A stretch of DNA of 40,401 nucleotides from Streptococcus suis 10581 (GTDB lineage Bacteria > Bacillota > Bacilli > Lactobacillales > Streptococcaceae). The notes under the pieces were generated by a model. It was not told the DNA's origin. It worked only from the letters and a program-made list of their open reading frames with translations, and searched no databases. The position numbers and the translations under genes were made by a program. The stretch spans positions 1 through 40,401 of the forward strand of contig ALKQ01000007.1 in the NCBI GenBank assembly GCA_000440235.1. Reading direction: 5' to 3'. Below, piece after piece: positions 1 to 7,240 of the stretch. Position 1 is the stretch's first letter; every line of letters starts with the position of its first letter.

Positions 1-10
1 TTGTGCAGTT

Positions 11-59
11 TTCTCAAAGTAACTTCTGGAAGGACGGGAACTAGAACTTACTTTGAGAA
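11..59. repeat. Imperfect inverted repeat downstream of licT
   Basis: The 12-base arms TTCTCAAAGTAA and TTACTTTGAGAA enclose a centre with further partial pairing (TTCT/AGAA). It starts 26 bases beyond the licT stop, so it could act as a 3' hairpin of the licT transcript, but no U-run follows. Bases 40-55 recur in inverted orientation at 40343-40358, which suggests a dispersed repeat rather than a dedicated terminator. Confidence 0.6.
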
Positions 60-84
60 TTTACCATTTTTTCGCTAATTTTGT

Positions 85-918
85 CTAGCTGACTTTCAAT
101 CGCTGAATATGGATAGTCAGGTAGACCTGTTCGTCTTTGGACATTTGAAAGTCATAAACCTGACTGATATGCTGACGAATCTTCTCCGTACAAGCAAAGG
201 CATCTGGATAATTAGCCTTAACCTGCTCATAGAGAAAGGTATCATTGACTCCTTCGACCACACCATTTGCCACCCGTTGTGCAAAATACTGGACGTGCGT
301 TACAAAGCGGTGGTAGCTGGTATCCTCCTCGTAGGTCACACTACCAAAATGAAGGCGGACAATGTCTAAAATCTGAGTCACGATTTTACTAATGGTTTGG
401 GTTTCCTTGCCAAAAGCACCATTCTTCTGAGCATTGATCAGGTGGAGGGCAATGGAAGAAGCTTCCGCCACCTCCAATTCCAAACCTAATTTTTCTTTGA
501 CTAAATCAAGAGACCGCAAACCAATCTGGTATTCCTTGGGGTAAAATTTACGGATTTCCCAAGACAGCGGGTTCTCAATAAAGATACCTTCACGGCATCG
601 CTGAAATACAAAATGTAAATGGTCTGCTAAGGCTAGATACAAAGACAAATCAAACTGAACTTCTAAAGTTTCTTCTGCCCTATTGATAATGGCATTGACT
701 ACTTCGACTTCACTGCTCTCCATTTGCAGGTACAGACTCGATAAATCTGATTGTTGGTAGTCATTTTGTAGCACAAAGGTTTTCTCGATTTTGCTGGTGT
801 CTAATTCTTCCCCTGCTTTTTTCTGAAAACCTAGTCCCTTCCCCATGACAATCAGTTCACTTCCTTGATCATCAATCGCTTGAACAACGTTATTGTTGTA
901 GACTTTATCTATCTGCAT
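85..918 (-). CDS. licT: LicT/BglG-family transcriptional antiterminator
   Basis: RNA-binding antiterminator that prevents early termination in beta-glucoside (aryl-glucoside/cellobiose) PTS operons; the PTS controls it by phosphorylation. At 277 aa it has the usual family length: an N-terminal CAT RNA-binding domain (about 1-55) and two PRD domains (about 65-170 and 171-277). The regulatory histidines are visible as H100, H159, H208 and H270. The start ATG is preceded by AGGTGGTG at good spacing. Its own leader contains a RAT and an overlapping terminator, so it should control its own expression. The PTS and glucosidase genes that usually follow would lie left of the window. The family is certain; the sugar is inferred. 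Confidence 0.95.
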   Translation of the reverse strand: MQIDKVYNNNVVQAIDDQGSELIVMGKGLGFQKKAGEELDTSKIEKTFVLQNDYQQSDLSSLYLQMESSEVEVVNAIINRAEETLEVQFDLSLYLALADHLHFVFQRCREGIFIENPLSWEIRKFYPKEYQIGLRSLDLVKEKLGLELEVAEASSIALHLINAQKNGAFGKETQTISKIVTQILDIVRLHFGSVTYEEDTSYHRFVTHVQYFAQRVANGVVEGVNDTFLYEQVKANYPDAFACTEKIRQHISQVYDFQMSKDEQVYLTIHIQRLKVS

Positions 919-948
919 GTATTTTCACCACCTCATTACTCGACTGAT

Positions 949-1012
949 AAAAAAGAACCCAAGCATATAGCAAATAAGGCTGTTCCCAGACCCTTTACTA
1001 TCTGCTTAGGTT
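949..1012 (-). terminator. RAT-overlapping intrinsic terminator in the licT leader
   Basis: On the minus strand AACCTAAGCAGATAG pairs with CTATATGCTTGGGTT, followed by CTTTTTT. The 5' arm shares AGGTT-side bases with the RAT at 1008-1036, so RAT folding and terminator folding exclude each other. This is the standard LicT/SacY arrangement. Confidence 0.88.
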
Positions 1013-1036
1013 TTGCCTGCTTATCAGTAACAATCC
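1008..1036 (-). promoter_or_regulatory. Ribonucleic antiterminator (RAT) for LicT
   Basis: The 29-base element starts GGATTGTTACTG and ends GGCAAAACCT on the minus strand. This matches the conserved halves of bgl-type RATs bound by the CAT domain. It lies between the licT promoter and the terminator. Confidence 0.9.
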
Positions 1037-1043
1037 TACACTT

Positions 1044-1072
1044 ATCTTATCAGATTGTAAGCGTTTTTGCAA
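1044..1072 (-). promoter_or_regulatory. licT promoter with embedded cre-like site
   Basis: -35 TTGCAA (1067-1072), a 17-base spacer and -10 TAAGAT (1044-1049). The 14-mer TGTAAGCGTTTTTG (1056-1069, plus strand) matches the CcpA cre consensus at 12 of 14 positions; the last two differ. It sits inside the core promoter, a placement expected for glucose repression. CcpA control is inferred. Confidence 0.7.
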
Positions 1073-1097
1073 GAGGTTTAATGATTTATTCTGAGAG

Positions 1098-1943
1098 CTA
1101 CTTGTCAAGTAGTCCCAATTTTTCAAAGGCATTGTAGAGGCCGTCTTCTTCTACATCGTCCGTTATCATATCTGCCATAGCCAAGATTTCTGCTCCGCCA
1201 TTGCCCATAGCCACTCCAATAGCACAATAGTCCAGCATGGAAATATCAATTTTAGCGTCTCCAAAGGCGATGGTGTCTGCCTGACTAGCACCCAAATGGT
1301 CTAGCAATACAGAAATGGCATGGGCCTTGTCGATATCTTTCACCCCCAAGTCACCAAAGAGAGCTGACTCTCCGCGACCTCCCCAGGTGTTTGCGACCAG
1401 TTGCGGAAAGGCTTGCTTGGAATCCAAGTGGTCCTGGTAGGAATCGAGCACAAAACTGACTTTGTTGAGGTCATTGCGGTAGAGTTGACCATCAAAAATC
1501 AAGCCGTGTATAACGTCTTCTACTTCCTGATTGGCCACTTCTTCTGCTGTTTTTCCTTTATTCATGGAATAAATCCGCAGGGTTTCACGGGCACGTTCAC
1601 GGAAATTCTCACTGGCAAAGAGGCCATTGTTGCTCTCCAGATAAAATTCCAAGCCGCGTTCATGGAGCCAATCCACAATCGCTCTGCTATCCTCTTCTGA
1701 TAGGAGCTGGTGCATGATGACCTGACCCTGATGCTCGACATAAGAGCCGTTGCCACCAATCATTCCGTCCAGGCCAATTTCCCACAATTCTGGCTGCATT
1801 TCTGCCCGACTGCGACCAGTACAGACATAGACCAAGTGCCCATTTTCTCTGGCCTGTCGAATAGCACGAATGGCAGATTCTGGAATCCGATTATGATAGT
1901 CAACCAAGGTTCCATCCACATCTAAAAAAATAATCTTGCGCAT
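1098..1943 (-). CDS. HAD-superfamily Cof-type phosphatase
   Basis: Haloacid dehalogenase-like hydrolase of the IIB (Cof) group, which typically dephosphorylates sugar phosphates or nucleotide-related metabolites in the cytosol. Motif I is DVDGT with nucleophile D8 and D10; CTGRS follows near residue 42 (motif II threonine), and the C-terminal FGDAKID matches the GD/D motif. Length 281 aa is normal. The start is supported by AAGGAG nine bases upstream. A TATACT -10 candidate (minus strand, 1973-1978) lies upstream, without a clear -35. The substrate cannot be told from sequence. It is transcribed toward licT, which has its own promoter. Confidence 0.9.
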   Translation of the reverse strand: MRKIIFLDVDGTLVDYHNRIPESAIRAIRQARENGHLVYVCTGRSRAEMQPELWEIGLDGMIGGNGSYVEHQGQVIMHQLLSEEDSRAIVDWLHERGLEFYLESNNGLFASENFRERARETLRIYSMNKGKTAEEVANQEVEDVIHGLIFDGQLYRNDLNKVSFVLDSYQDHLDSKQAFPQLVANTWGGRGESALFGDLGVKDIDKAHAISVLLDHLGASQADTIAFGDAKIDISMLDYCAIGVAMGNGGAEILAMADMITDDVEEDGLYNAFEKLGLLDK

Positions 1944-2042
1944 CTGTTTTCTCCTTGCCTTTTTCTACTACAAGTATAGTCTGTTTTTCTATCAAATAAC
2001 AGTCAAAAACTGCGAAAGATTGATACTATCCTATGAACATAC

Positions 2043-2070
2043 AAAAAGAAAGCCACATGGACTTTCTTTT
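2043..2070 (-). terminator. Terminator-like hairpin ending the pdh transcript
   Basis: On the minus strand AAAAGAAAG and CTTTCTTTTT flank a short CC/GG inner stem, with a terminal T-run. It is the first U-run hairpin after pdhD and lies beyond the composite repeat at 2075-2290. Confidence 0.65.
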
Positions 2071-2074
2071 AGAT

Positions 2075-2290
2075 GTTAGCATTTCAGTTTGCATTTAGTA
2101 CTAGCTCCAATTATCTGGGAGATAGTTGGAGGTTGGAAATAAGGCGAACTGCGTTCGCATCAAAAGATGCAGGTTGCTAGAACAGCCTCAAGGCTGTTCT
2201 AGGTTGGAAATAGGACTTGCGAGGCAAGTCGCTTCTGTAGAGTACGGCAAATCGAGTTAACGAAGTAATAAAAGATAAACTGAATGCTAT
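2075..2290. repeat. Type-1 palindromic element carrying an internal hairpin chain
   Basis: The left arm (2075-2104, TTAGCATTTCAGTTTGCATT and onward) is an inverted match of the right arm ending AACTGAATGCTAT. The right arm (2237-2290) is nearly the same as the right part of the element at 35747-35852, including GAGTTAACGAAGTAATAAAA. Between the arms, 2105-2230 holds four unrelated near-perfect hairpins. The right end is one base from the pdhD stop codon. Confidence 0.8.
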
Positions 2291-2291
2291 A

Positions 2292-4052
2292 TTATTTGCG
2301 TTTTGGTGGGTTGTGGATTGCCACGCCAAGAACATCAAGGAAGGCTTCATACATAACCTCTGAGAAGGTTGGGTGACCGTGGATTGATGCTGCCACGTCG
2401 TCAACTGTCAACTCAGATTCCATAATGGTTGCGGCTTCATTAATCATTTCAGCTGCAACTGGACCGATGATGTGAACACCAAGGATTTCGTGATATTTCT
2501 TCTCAGCGATAACTTTTACGAAACCATGTGCTTCGTTAGAAGCAATAGCACGACCGTTACCAGTGAAGCTATTGCGACCGATCAGGATGTTTTCTTTACC
2601 GTATTTCTCGATAGCTTGGTCTTCTGTCAAACCAACCATAGCGATTTCTGGGTGTGTGTAAACCGCTGCTGGTGTGAAGTCCAACTTCGCTTTGTGGTGG
2701 TTACCGTGAATAGCATTTTCAGCTGCCACTTCACCCATACGGTAAGCAGCGTGTGCCAACATCTTGGTACCGTTGACATCACCTGGTGCGTAGATACCTG
2801 GGATTGATGTTTCTTGGTACTCGTTAACCTTGATACGACCGCGATCCAATTCAAGGTTAAGATTTTCAAGACCAGCCAATTGTGGTACACGACCGATTGA
2901 AAGAAGGGCTTTTTCAGAAACGATTTCTGATCCGTCATTCAATTTGATGGTCAACTGGTTGTTGGCTTCAACGATTTCAGATACACCAACAGATGTCAAG
3001 AATTTCATACCTTTCTTAGAAAGGACTTTTTGCAATTCAACAGACACTTCACGATCCATACCTGGAATGATACGGTCAGCCATTTCAACAACTGTTACTT
3101 CTGTGCCGTATGATGCGTAAACCAAACCAAGTTCCACACCGACTACGCCACCACCCATAACAGTGAGTGTCTTAGGAATTTCACGCAAGTCAAGAATATC
3201 ATCAGAAGTCAATACCAACTTAGAATCGATACCTGGGATGTTGATGCGGGATACTTTCGAACCTGTTGCAAGAACGATGCTGCGACCTTTGATAACCTTG
3301 TCGCCAATAACAACAGTCTTGTCAGGGTTTACTTGACCAAGACCGTTGAAGATTGTTACCTTGTTAGCTTTCAAGAGACCTGCTACACCGCCTGTCAAGG
3401 TCTTCACAACCTTGTTCTTGAAGTCAACTGTCTTGTCCATATCAACGGTGTAGTTTGTTGAAGCAAGGTTGATACCACGCTCAGCAGCAATCTTCAAGCC
3501 GTCAAGGATTTCAGCGTTTTTGAGGTAGGTCTTAGTCGGGATACAACCCTTGTTCAAGCAAGTACCACCAAATTCTGATTTCTCAACGATAGCGATTTTA
3601 CCGCCCAGTTGAGCACCGCGGATAGCGGCGTAGTAACCAGCAGGACCACCACCGACAACAACCATGTCGTACTCGTCAGCTGCCAATTCAGCCTTAGGAG
3701 CTTGTGGAGCTACTGTAGGAGCTGCAGGCACTTCCAAACCAGCTGCTTTCAAGTCGGCAGTTGCTTGTGCAACCTCAGCTGGAGCAGGTGCAACACCCAC
3801 TTCAACTGATTCGCCTTCTGCACCAAGGTAAGCAATGACTTCTGTTACAGGAACTGTCGCACCGTTACCGTGAACGATTTTCAAGAGAACACCTGATTCC
3901 TCTGCTTCCAATTCCATGCTTGTCTTGTCTGACATCATCTCCAAGATAACATCACCTTCGTTGACAAAATCACCCTCTTGTTTTTTCCACTCGATGATTT
4001 CGCCTTCCTGCATATCTACACCAAGTTTCGGCATAATAATTTCAATTGCCAT
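2292..4052 (-). CDS. pdhD: Dihydrolipoamide dehydrogenase (E3) with N-terminal lipoyl domain
   Basis: E3 of the pyruvate dehydrogenase complex: a flavoprotein that reoxidises dihydrolipoamide with NAD+. Residues 1-80 form a lipoyl domain (MSDKTSM, lipoyl-lysine K43), then an Ala/Pro linker to about 125, an FAD fold (GGGPAG), the redox disulfide in CLNKGCIPTK, an NAD-binding GGGVVG and the catalytic HGHPTFSE near the C terminus. The 586-aa length reflects the fused lipoyl domain, as known in streptococcal E3s. The first 75 residues are identical to pdhC. It is last in pdhABCD. No Shine-Dalgarno motif lies directly before the ATG; AGAAAGGA is 130 bases further upstream behind a palindrome. It is often annotated acoL; an acetoin role is less likely in a streptococcus. 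Confidence 0.95.
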   Translation of the reverse strand: MAIEIIMPKLGVDMQEGEIIEWKKQEGDFVNEGDVILEMMSDKTSMELEAEESGVLLKIVHGNGATVPVTEVIAYLGAEGESVEVGVAPAPAEVAQATADLKAAGLEVPAAPTVAPQAPKAELAADEYDMVVVGGGPAGYYAAIRGAQLGGKIAIVEKSEFGGTCLNKGCIPTKTYLKNAEILDGLKIAAERGINLASTNYTVDMDKTVDFKNKVVKTLTGGVAGLLKANKVTIFNGLGQVNPDKTVVIGDKVIKGRSIVLATGSKVSRINIPGIDSKLVLTSDDILDLREIPKTLTVMGGGVVGVELGLVYASYGTEVTVVEMADRIIPGMDREVSVELQKVLSKKGMKFLTSVGVSEIVEANNQLTIKLNDGSEIVSEKALLSIGRVPQLAGLENLNLELDRGRIKVNEYQETSIPGIYAPGDVNGTKMLAHAAYRMGEVAAENAIHGNHHKAKLDFTPAAVYTHPEIAMVGLTEDQAIEKYGKENILIGRNSFTGNGRAIASNEAHGFVKVIAEKKYHEILGVHIIGPVAAEMINEAATIMESELTVDDVAASIHGHPTFSEVMYEAFLDVLGVAIHNPPKRK

Positions 4053-4190
4053 AGTTATGATACAAAGAACGTCAAATGCGACAGAATTTTAGGAGTCCAA
4101 CGTAGGATGCTTGCATCCAAGGCGGACTATCTAAATTCCGAAGCATTTAGTTCGTGTTCAAATGTCACGAACTCGTTCTACATCCTTTCT
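4053..4190. repeat. Palindromic leader element of pdhD (P1)
   Basis: Long imperfect palindrome filling the space between AGAAAGGA (minus strand, 4183-4190) and the pdhD ATG. The arms AAATGC..GAATTT..AGTCC and GGACT..AAATTC..GCATTT enclose a perfect apex hairpin GGATGC-tt-GCATCC (4105-4118). The outer arms AGAACG/CGTTCT also pair. The plus-strand edge CGTCAAATGCGACAG resembles the edges of P2, P5 and P6. Confidence 0.75.
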
Positions 4191-4220
4191 TTGTTTTTTC
4201 TCTTTACCAAATTGAGCACA

Positions 4221-4306
4221 GGCTAAAAACCTATTGAAAAAGATAAATCGCCTCGTGCCTCAAGGCACATCGTTGATTTCCTATTTTCATACGGTTTTCT
4301 TAACGC
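4221..4306. repeat. Palindromic element between pdhC and pdhD (P2)
   Basis: Plus-strand arms GAAAAAGATAAATCG and GATTTCCTATTTTC pair imperfectly and carry the perfect apex hairpin GTGCCT-ca-AGGCAC (4255-4268). It begins 15 bases after the pdhC stop in the transcript, with a TTAACGCC edge shared with the other copies. Confidence 0.75.
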
Positions 4307-4321
4307 CTTTTGCATCTTATC

Positions 4322-5707
4322 TTAGATCAACAATTCCAATGGGTTTTCCAACAAGTTCTTCAAGTCAACCATGAACTTAGCACCATTCATACCGTCAACA
4401 ATACGGTGGTCAATGGTCAAGCAGAGCGCCATGATTGGACGGATCTTGATTTCGCCGTCGATGACAACTGGTGTTTGAACAGTTGCCGCAACACCAAGGA
4501 TGGCTGAGTTTGGTTGGTTGATGATAGGGTTGAAGGTCTTAGTACCGAACATACCCAAGTTGGTGATAGAGAAGGTGGAACCTGACATTTCAGCACCCTT
4601 CAACTTACCAGATTGAGCCTTCTTGATGACATCTTTAGAAGCCACCACGAAGTCAGACAAGCTCATCTTATCTGCACCATGAACAACTGGCACCACCAAG
4701 CCTTCATCCAAACCTACCGCGATACCAAGGTTGACAAACTTGTGCAACTCGATTTCCTGTGCGTCGTTAATCAATGACGCATTGAGGTAGCGGTGTTCTT
4801 CTTTCATCAAAGTACGAACAACCGCAAGACCGATCAAGTCTGTAAAGGTTACTTTCAAACCAGTCTTGTTCATGATTGGCTCAAGGACTTGCTTACGAAG
4901 TGCCATGAGGTTGGTCATGTCAATATCGTAGTTAAGTGTAAATGTCGGAGCAGTCAAGTAAGAGTTGACCATACCTTTTGAAATCGCCTTACGCATTGGG
5001 CTCATCTTGATGATTTCAACGCCTTCTGGCAATTCTTTAGCTGGTTTTTCTTCTGCTTTCGGTGCTGGAGCAGCAGTCTCTACAGCTACAGGAGCAAGCA
5101 CTGCAAGAACGTCGTTCTTGACAATCTTACCGTTGACACCTGAACCTGTAAGGGTTGACAAGTCAACACCTTGGTCTGCTGCAATACGGGCTGCAAGCGG
5201 AGTTGCTTTTGGAGCTGCTCCCTTGAAGTCTTCGACGTCAACCTTGTGGACACGACCGTTAGCACCTGTTCCTGGAACAAGACCCAAGTCGATTCCAAGC
5301 TCACGCGCCAATTTACGTGCTGCTGGAGTCGCACGCACCTTGCCACCACCTTGTGGTTTAGCAGCAGTTGCAGGAGCAACGATTACTGGCGTACGACCTG
5401 CAGGTACTTCTTCGATAGCTGCAGCTGGGGTAACTGGAGCAGATGAAGCTCCTACTTCAACCGTCTCACCTTCTGCACCGATGTAGGCAATAACTTCTGT
5501 TACAGGAACGGTAGCACCGTTTCCGTGAACAATTTTCAATAGGACGCCTGACTCTTCTGCTTCCAGCTCCATGCTGGTCTTGTCAGACATCATTTCCAAG
5601 ATGACGTCGCCTTCGTTGACAAAATCGCCCTCTTGTTTTTTCCACTCGATGATTTCACCTTCTTGCATGTCCACACCGAGCTTAGGCATAATGATTTCAA
5701 TAGCCAT
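4322..5707 (-). CDS. pdhC: Dihydrolipoamide acetyltransferase (E2) of pyruvate dehydrogenase
   Basis: Core E2 that moves the acetyl group from lipoate to CoA. Order: lipoyl domain 1-80 (K43), linker, a peripheral-subunit-binding domain at about 123-161 (ATPAARKLARELG, GRVHKVDVEDF), a second one at about 166-204 (ATPLAARIAADQG, GKIVKNDV), an Ala/Pro linker, and a catalytic domain from about 228 to 461 with DHRIVDG. Two binding domains are more than the single one of most E2s. The start MAIEII is chosen because it matches the pdhD N terminus; the frame stays open for 33 more codons to a TTG at 5806. No Shine-Dalgarno motif lies directly before the ATG; AGAAAGGA is 100 bases upstream behind palindrome P3. 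Confidence 0.93.
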   Translation of the reverse strand: MAIEIIMPKLGVDMQEGEIIEWKKQEGDFVNEGDVILEMMSDKTSMELEAEESGVLLKIVHGNGATVPVTEVIAYIGAEGETVEVGASSAPVTPAAAIEEVPAGRTPVIVAPATAAKPQGGGKVRATPAARKLARELGIDLGLVPGTGANGRVHKVDVEDFKGAAPKATPLAARIAADQGVDLSTLTGSGVNGKIVKNDVLAVLAPVAVETAAPAPKAEEKPAKELPEGVEIIKMSPMRKAISKGMVNSYLTAPTFTLNYDIDMTNLMALRKQVLEPIMNKTGLKVTFTDLIGLAVVRTLMKEEHRYLNASLINDAQEIELHKFVNLGIAVGLDEGLVVPVVHGADKMSLSDFVVASKDVIKKAQSGKLKGAEMSGSTFSITNLGMFGTKTFNPIINQPNSAILGVAATVQTPVVIDGEIKIRPIMALCLTIDHRIVDGMNGAKFMVDLKNLLENPLELLI

Positions 5708-5815
5708 TATTAAGATACCAAGTCCGAACAGAAAACGATTGAAAAATAGAAAATCCTGATTTTCGTAACGATTTATCTCTTTTCCGAGTTTTCCGGACGG
5801 GTTCAATTCCTTTCT
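5708..5815. repeat. Palindromic leader element of pdhC (P3)
   Basis: Between AGAAAGGA (minus strand, 5808-5815) and the pdhC ATG. The outer arms GTCCGGAAAAC and GTTTTCTGTTCGGAC and the inner arms GAAAAGAGATAAATC and GATTTTCTATTTTTC pair around the perfect apex GAAAATC-ct-GATTTTC (5749-5764). GTATC lies 6 bases before the ATG, as in pdhD. Confidence 0.75.
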
Positions 5816-5896
5816 TTCAGTTTCTTACCTTGTCAAGAACCAAACCAGACTTCGCTCATCGAAGTGGCTTAATTCTTTTCCAAGCATTCTTAGTCA

Positions 5897-5923
5897 TGCT
5901 AGAATATTTTATTTCTAGCATTT
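5897..5923. repeat. Short hairpin in the pdhB-pdhC gap
   Basis: ATGCTAGAA and TTCTAGCAT form a nine-base perfect stem with an AT-rich loop. It lies between palindrome P4 and the pdhC leader. There is no U-run; function unknown. Confidence 0.6.
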
Positions 5924-5928
5924 TAGGG

Positions 5929-6035
5929 TTATCGTCTTTCCGATTGCTTTTCTGACAAGGCGATTTGGTGCAGGCATAACTGACGTTAGGCAAGCCAAAT
6001 CAACACAGCCAGAAAAGATAAGCGGATGACGATAA
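5929..6035. repeat. 107-bp palindrome at the pdhB 3' end (P4)
   Basis: The ends TTATCGTC and GACGATAA are exact inverted copies. Inside, CCGATTGCTTTTCTG pairs imperfectly with CAGAAAAGATAAGCGG, and GATTTGG pairs with CCAAATC. The element begins two bases after the pdhB stop codon in the transcript. Confidence 0.75.
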
Positions 6036-6037
6036 GA

Positions 6038-7033
6038 TTAACCTCTGTTTACTTGCTTGTAGATTGCCGCTTTGATTTTCTCTACGTTTGGCAATACTGC
6101 GTTTTCAAGAATGTTTGCGTAAGGAACTGGTACATCGTCTGAAGCGATACGGATGATTGGTGCATCCAAGTAGTCAAAGGCTTCACTTTCTGTGATGATT
6201 GATGCGATTTCACCGATGAAACCACCTGTTTTGTAAGCATCGTTAACCAAGATAACCTTACCAGTTTTCTTCACAGATTCGATGATCAATTCTTTATCCA
6301 ATGGGATAAGGGTACGTGGATCTACCACTTCTACGCTGATGCCTTCTGCAGCCACTTCTTCAGCTGCTTTCAAGGCACGTTCCAACATACGACCGTATGA
6401 AATAATGGTTACATCAGTACCTTCACGTTTGATTTCACCCTTACCAAGTGGAATGTAGAAATCTGGATCCAAGTTTACTTCTTCTTTTTTACCGTAAAGA
6501 GCTTTTGGTTCCAAGAAGATAACTGGGTTGTTGTCAAGGATAGATGATTTCAAGAGACCTTTTGCATCGTTAGCTGTACCAGGTGCAACCACCTTGATAC
6601 CTGGAATATGAGTCAACCAAGCTTCAAGAGATTGCGAGTGCTGGGCAGCAGAACCGATACCTGAACCTGAAGCCACACGGAAGGTTACAGGTGTTTTCAA
6701 GCCACCACCAAACATGTAGTTTGTTTTGGCAGCCTGGTTAACAATTGCATCAAGGGCAATTGTGATGAAGTCCATGAAAGTCAAGTCAACGATTGGACGA
6801 AGGCCAGTTTGAGCCGCACCAACCGCAGAACCAGCGATTGCTGCCTCAGAGATAGGCGTGTCGCGAACGCGTTTTGGACCAAATTCGTCCAACATACCAA
6901 CAGATGTACCGAAGTCTCCGCCGTAGATACCGACGTCTTCACCCATCAAGAATACTTTTTCATCCTTACGCATTTCTTCGCTTTGAGCCAAGTTAATCGC
7001 TTCACGCAAGGCCATTACTTTTGTTTCAGCCAT
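6038..7033 (-). CDS. pdhB: Pyruvate dehydrogenase E1 component, beta subunit
   Basis: Beta chain of the thiamine-diphosphate-dependent E1 that decarboxylates pyruvate and acetylates E2-bound lipoate. It shows the expected transketolase-like pyrimidine-binding N-terminal half (GEDVGIYGG, RVRDTPISEAAIAG) and a transketolase C-terminal domain (VVDPRTLIPLD, VNDAYKTGG). 331 aa is a normal length. Unlike pdhC and pdhD it has a close ribosome-binding site, TTAGGAG, seven bases before the ATG. It follows pdhA after a 595-base repeat-filled gap and is followed two bases after its stop by palindrome P4. Homologues are often called acoB; the streptococcal context favours pyruvate. Confidence 0.94.
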   Translation of the reverse strand: MAETKVMALREAINLAQSEEMRKDEKVFLMGEDVGIYGGDFGTSVGMLDEFGPKRVRDTPISEAAIAGSAVGAAQTGLRPIVDLTFMDFITIALDAIVNQAAKTNYMFGGGLKTPVTFRVASGSGIGSAAQHSQSLEAWLTHIPGIKVVAPGTANDAKGLLKSSILDNNPVIFLEPKALYGKKEEVNLDPDFYIPLGKGEIKREGTDVTIISYGRMLERALKAAEEVAAEGISVEVVDPRTLIPLDKELIIESVKKTGKVILVNDAYKTGGFIGEIASIITESEAFDYLDAPIIRIASDDVPVPYANILENAVLPNVEKIKAAIYKQVNRG

Positions 7034-7149
7034 TTTTTACTCCTAATTTATATCAATTTATCTTTACTGAACTAAGGAAAACCAAACAATTACAACGATG
7101 TAATTGTTTATTGTCCCAGCTTAAGACACCTTAGAATTGTACTCGAACT

Positions 7150-7214
7150 TAAGTAGGTAGTCTACCTTGGTGAACTACCCTAGTTTGACTTGCTATTTAG
7201 AACGTAGTCAAACT
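7150..7214. repeat. 64-65 bp direct repeat, copy 1
   Basis: TAAGTAGGTAGT starts a module that recurs at 7336-7399 with scattered substitutions. It contains GGTAGT/ACTACC and AGTTTGACT/AGTCAAACT inverted pairs, so each copy can form two hairpins. Confidence 0.75.
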
Positions 7215-7240
7215 AATCACGTCACTTACGACACGGAGAC

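Noticed and set aside
865..1137. 90-codon plus-strand frame over the licT leader
   Set aside because: It is antisense to the licT promoter, RAT and terminator, and has no ribosome-binding site.
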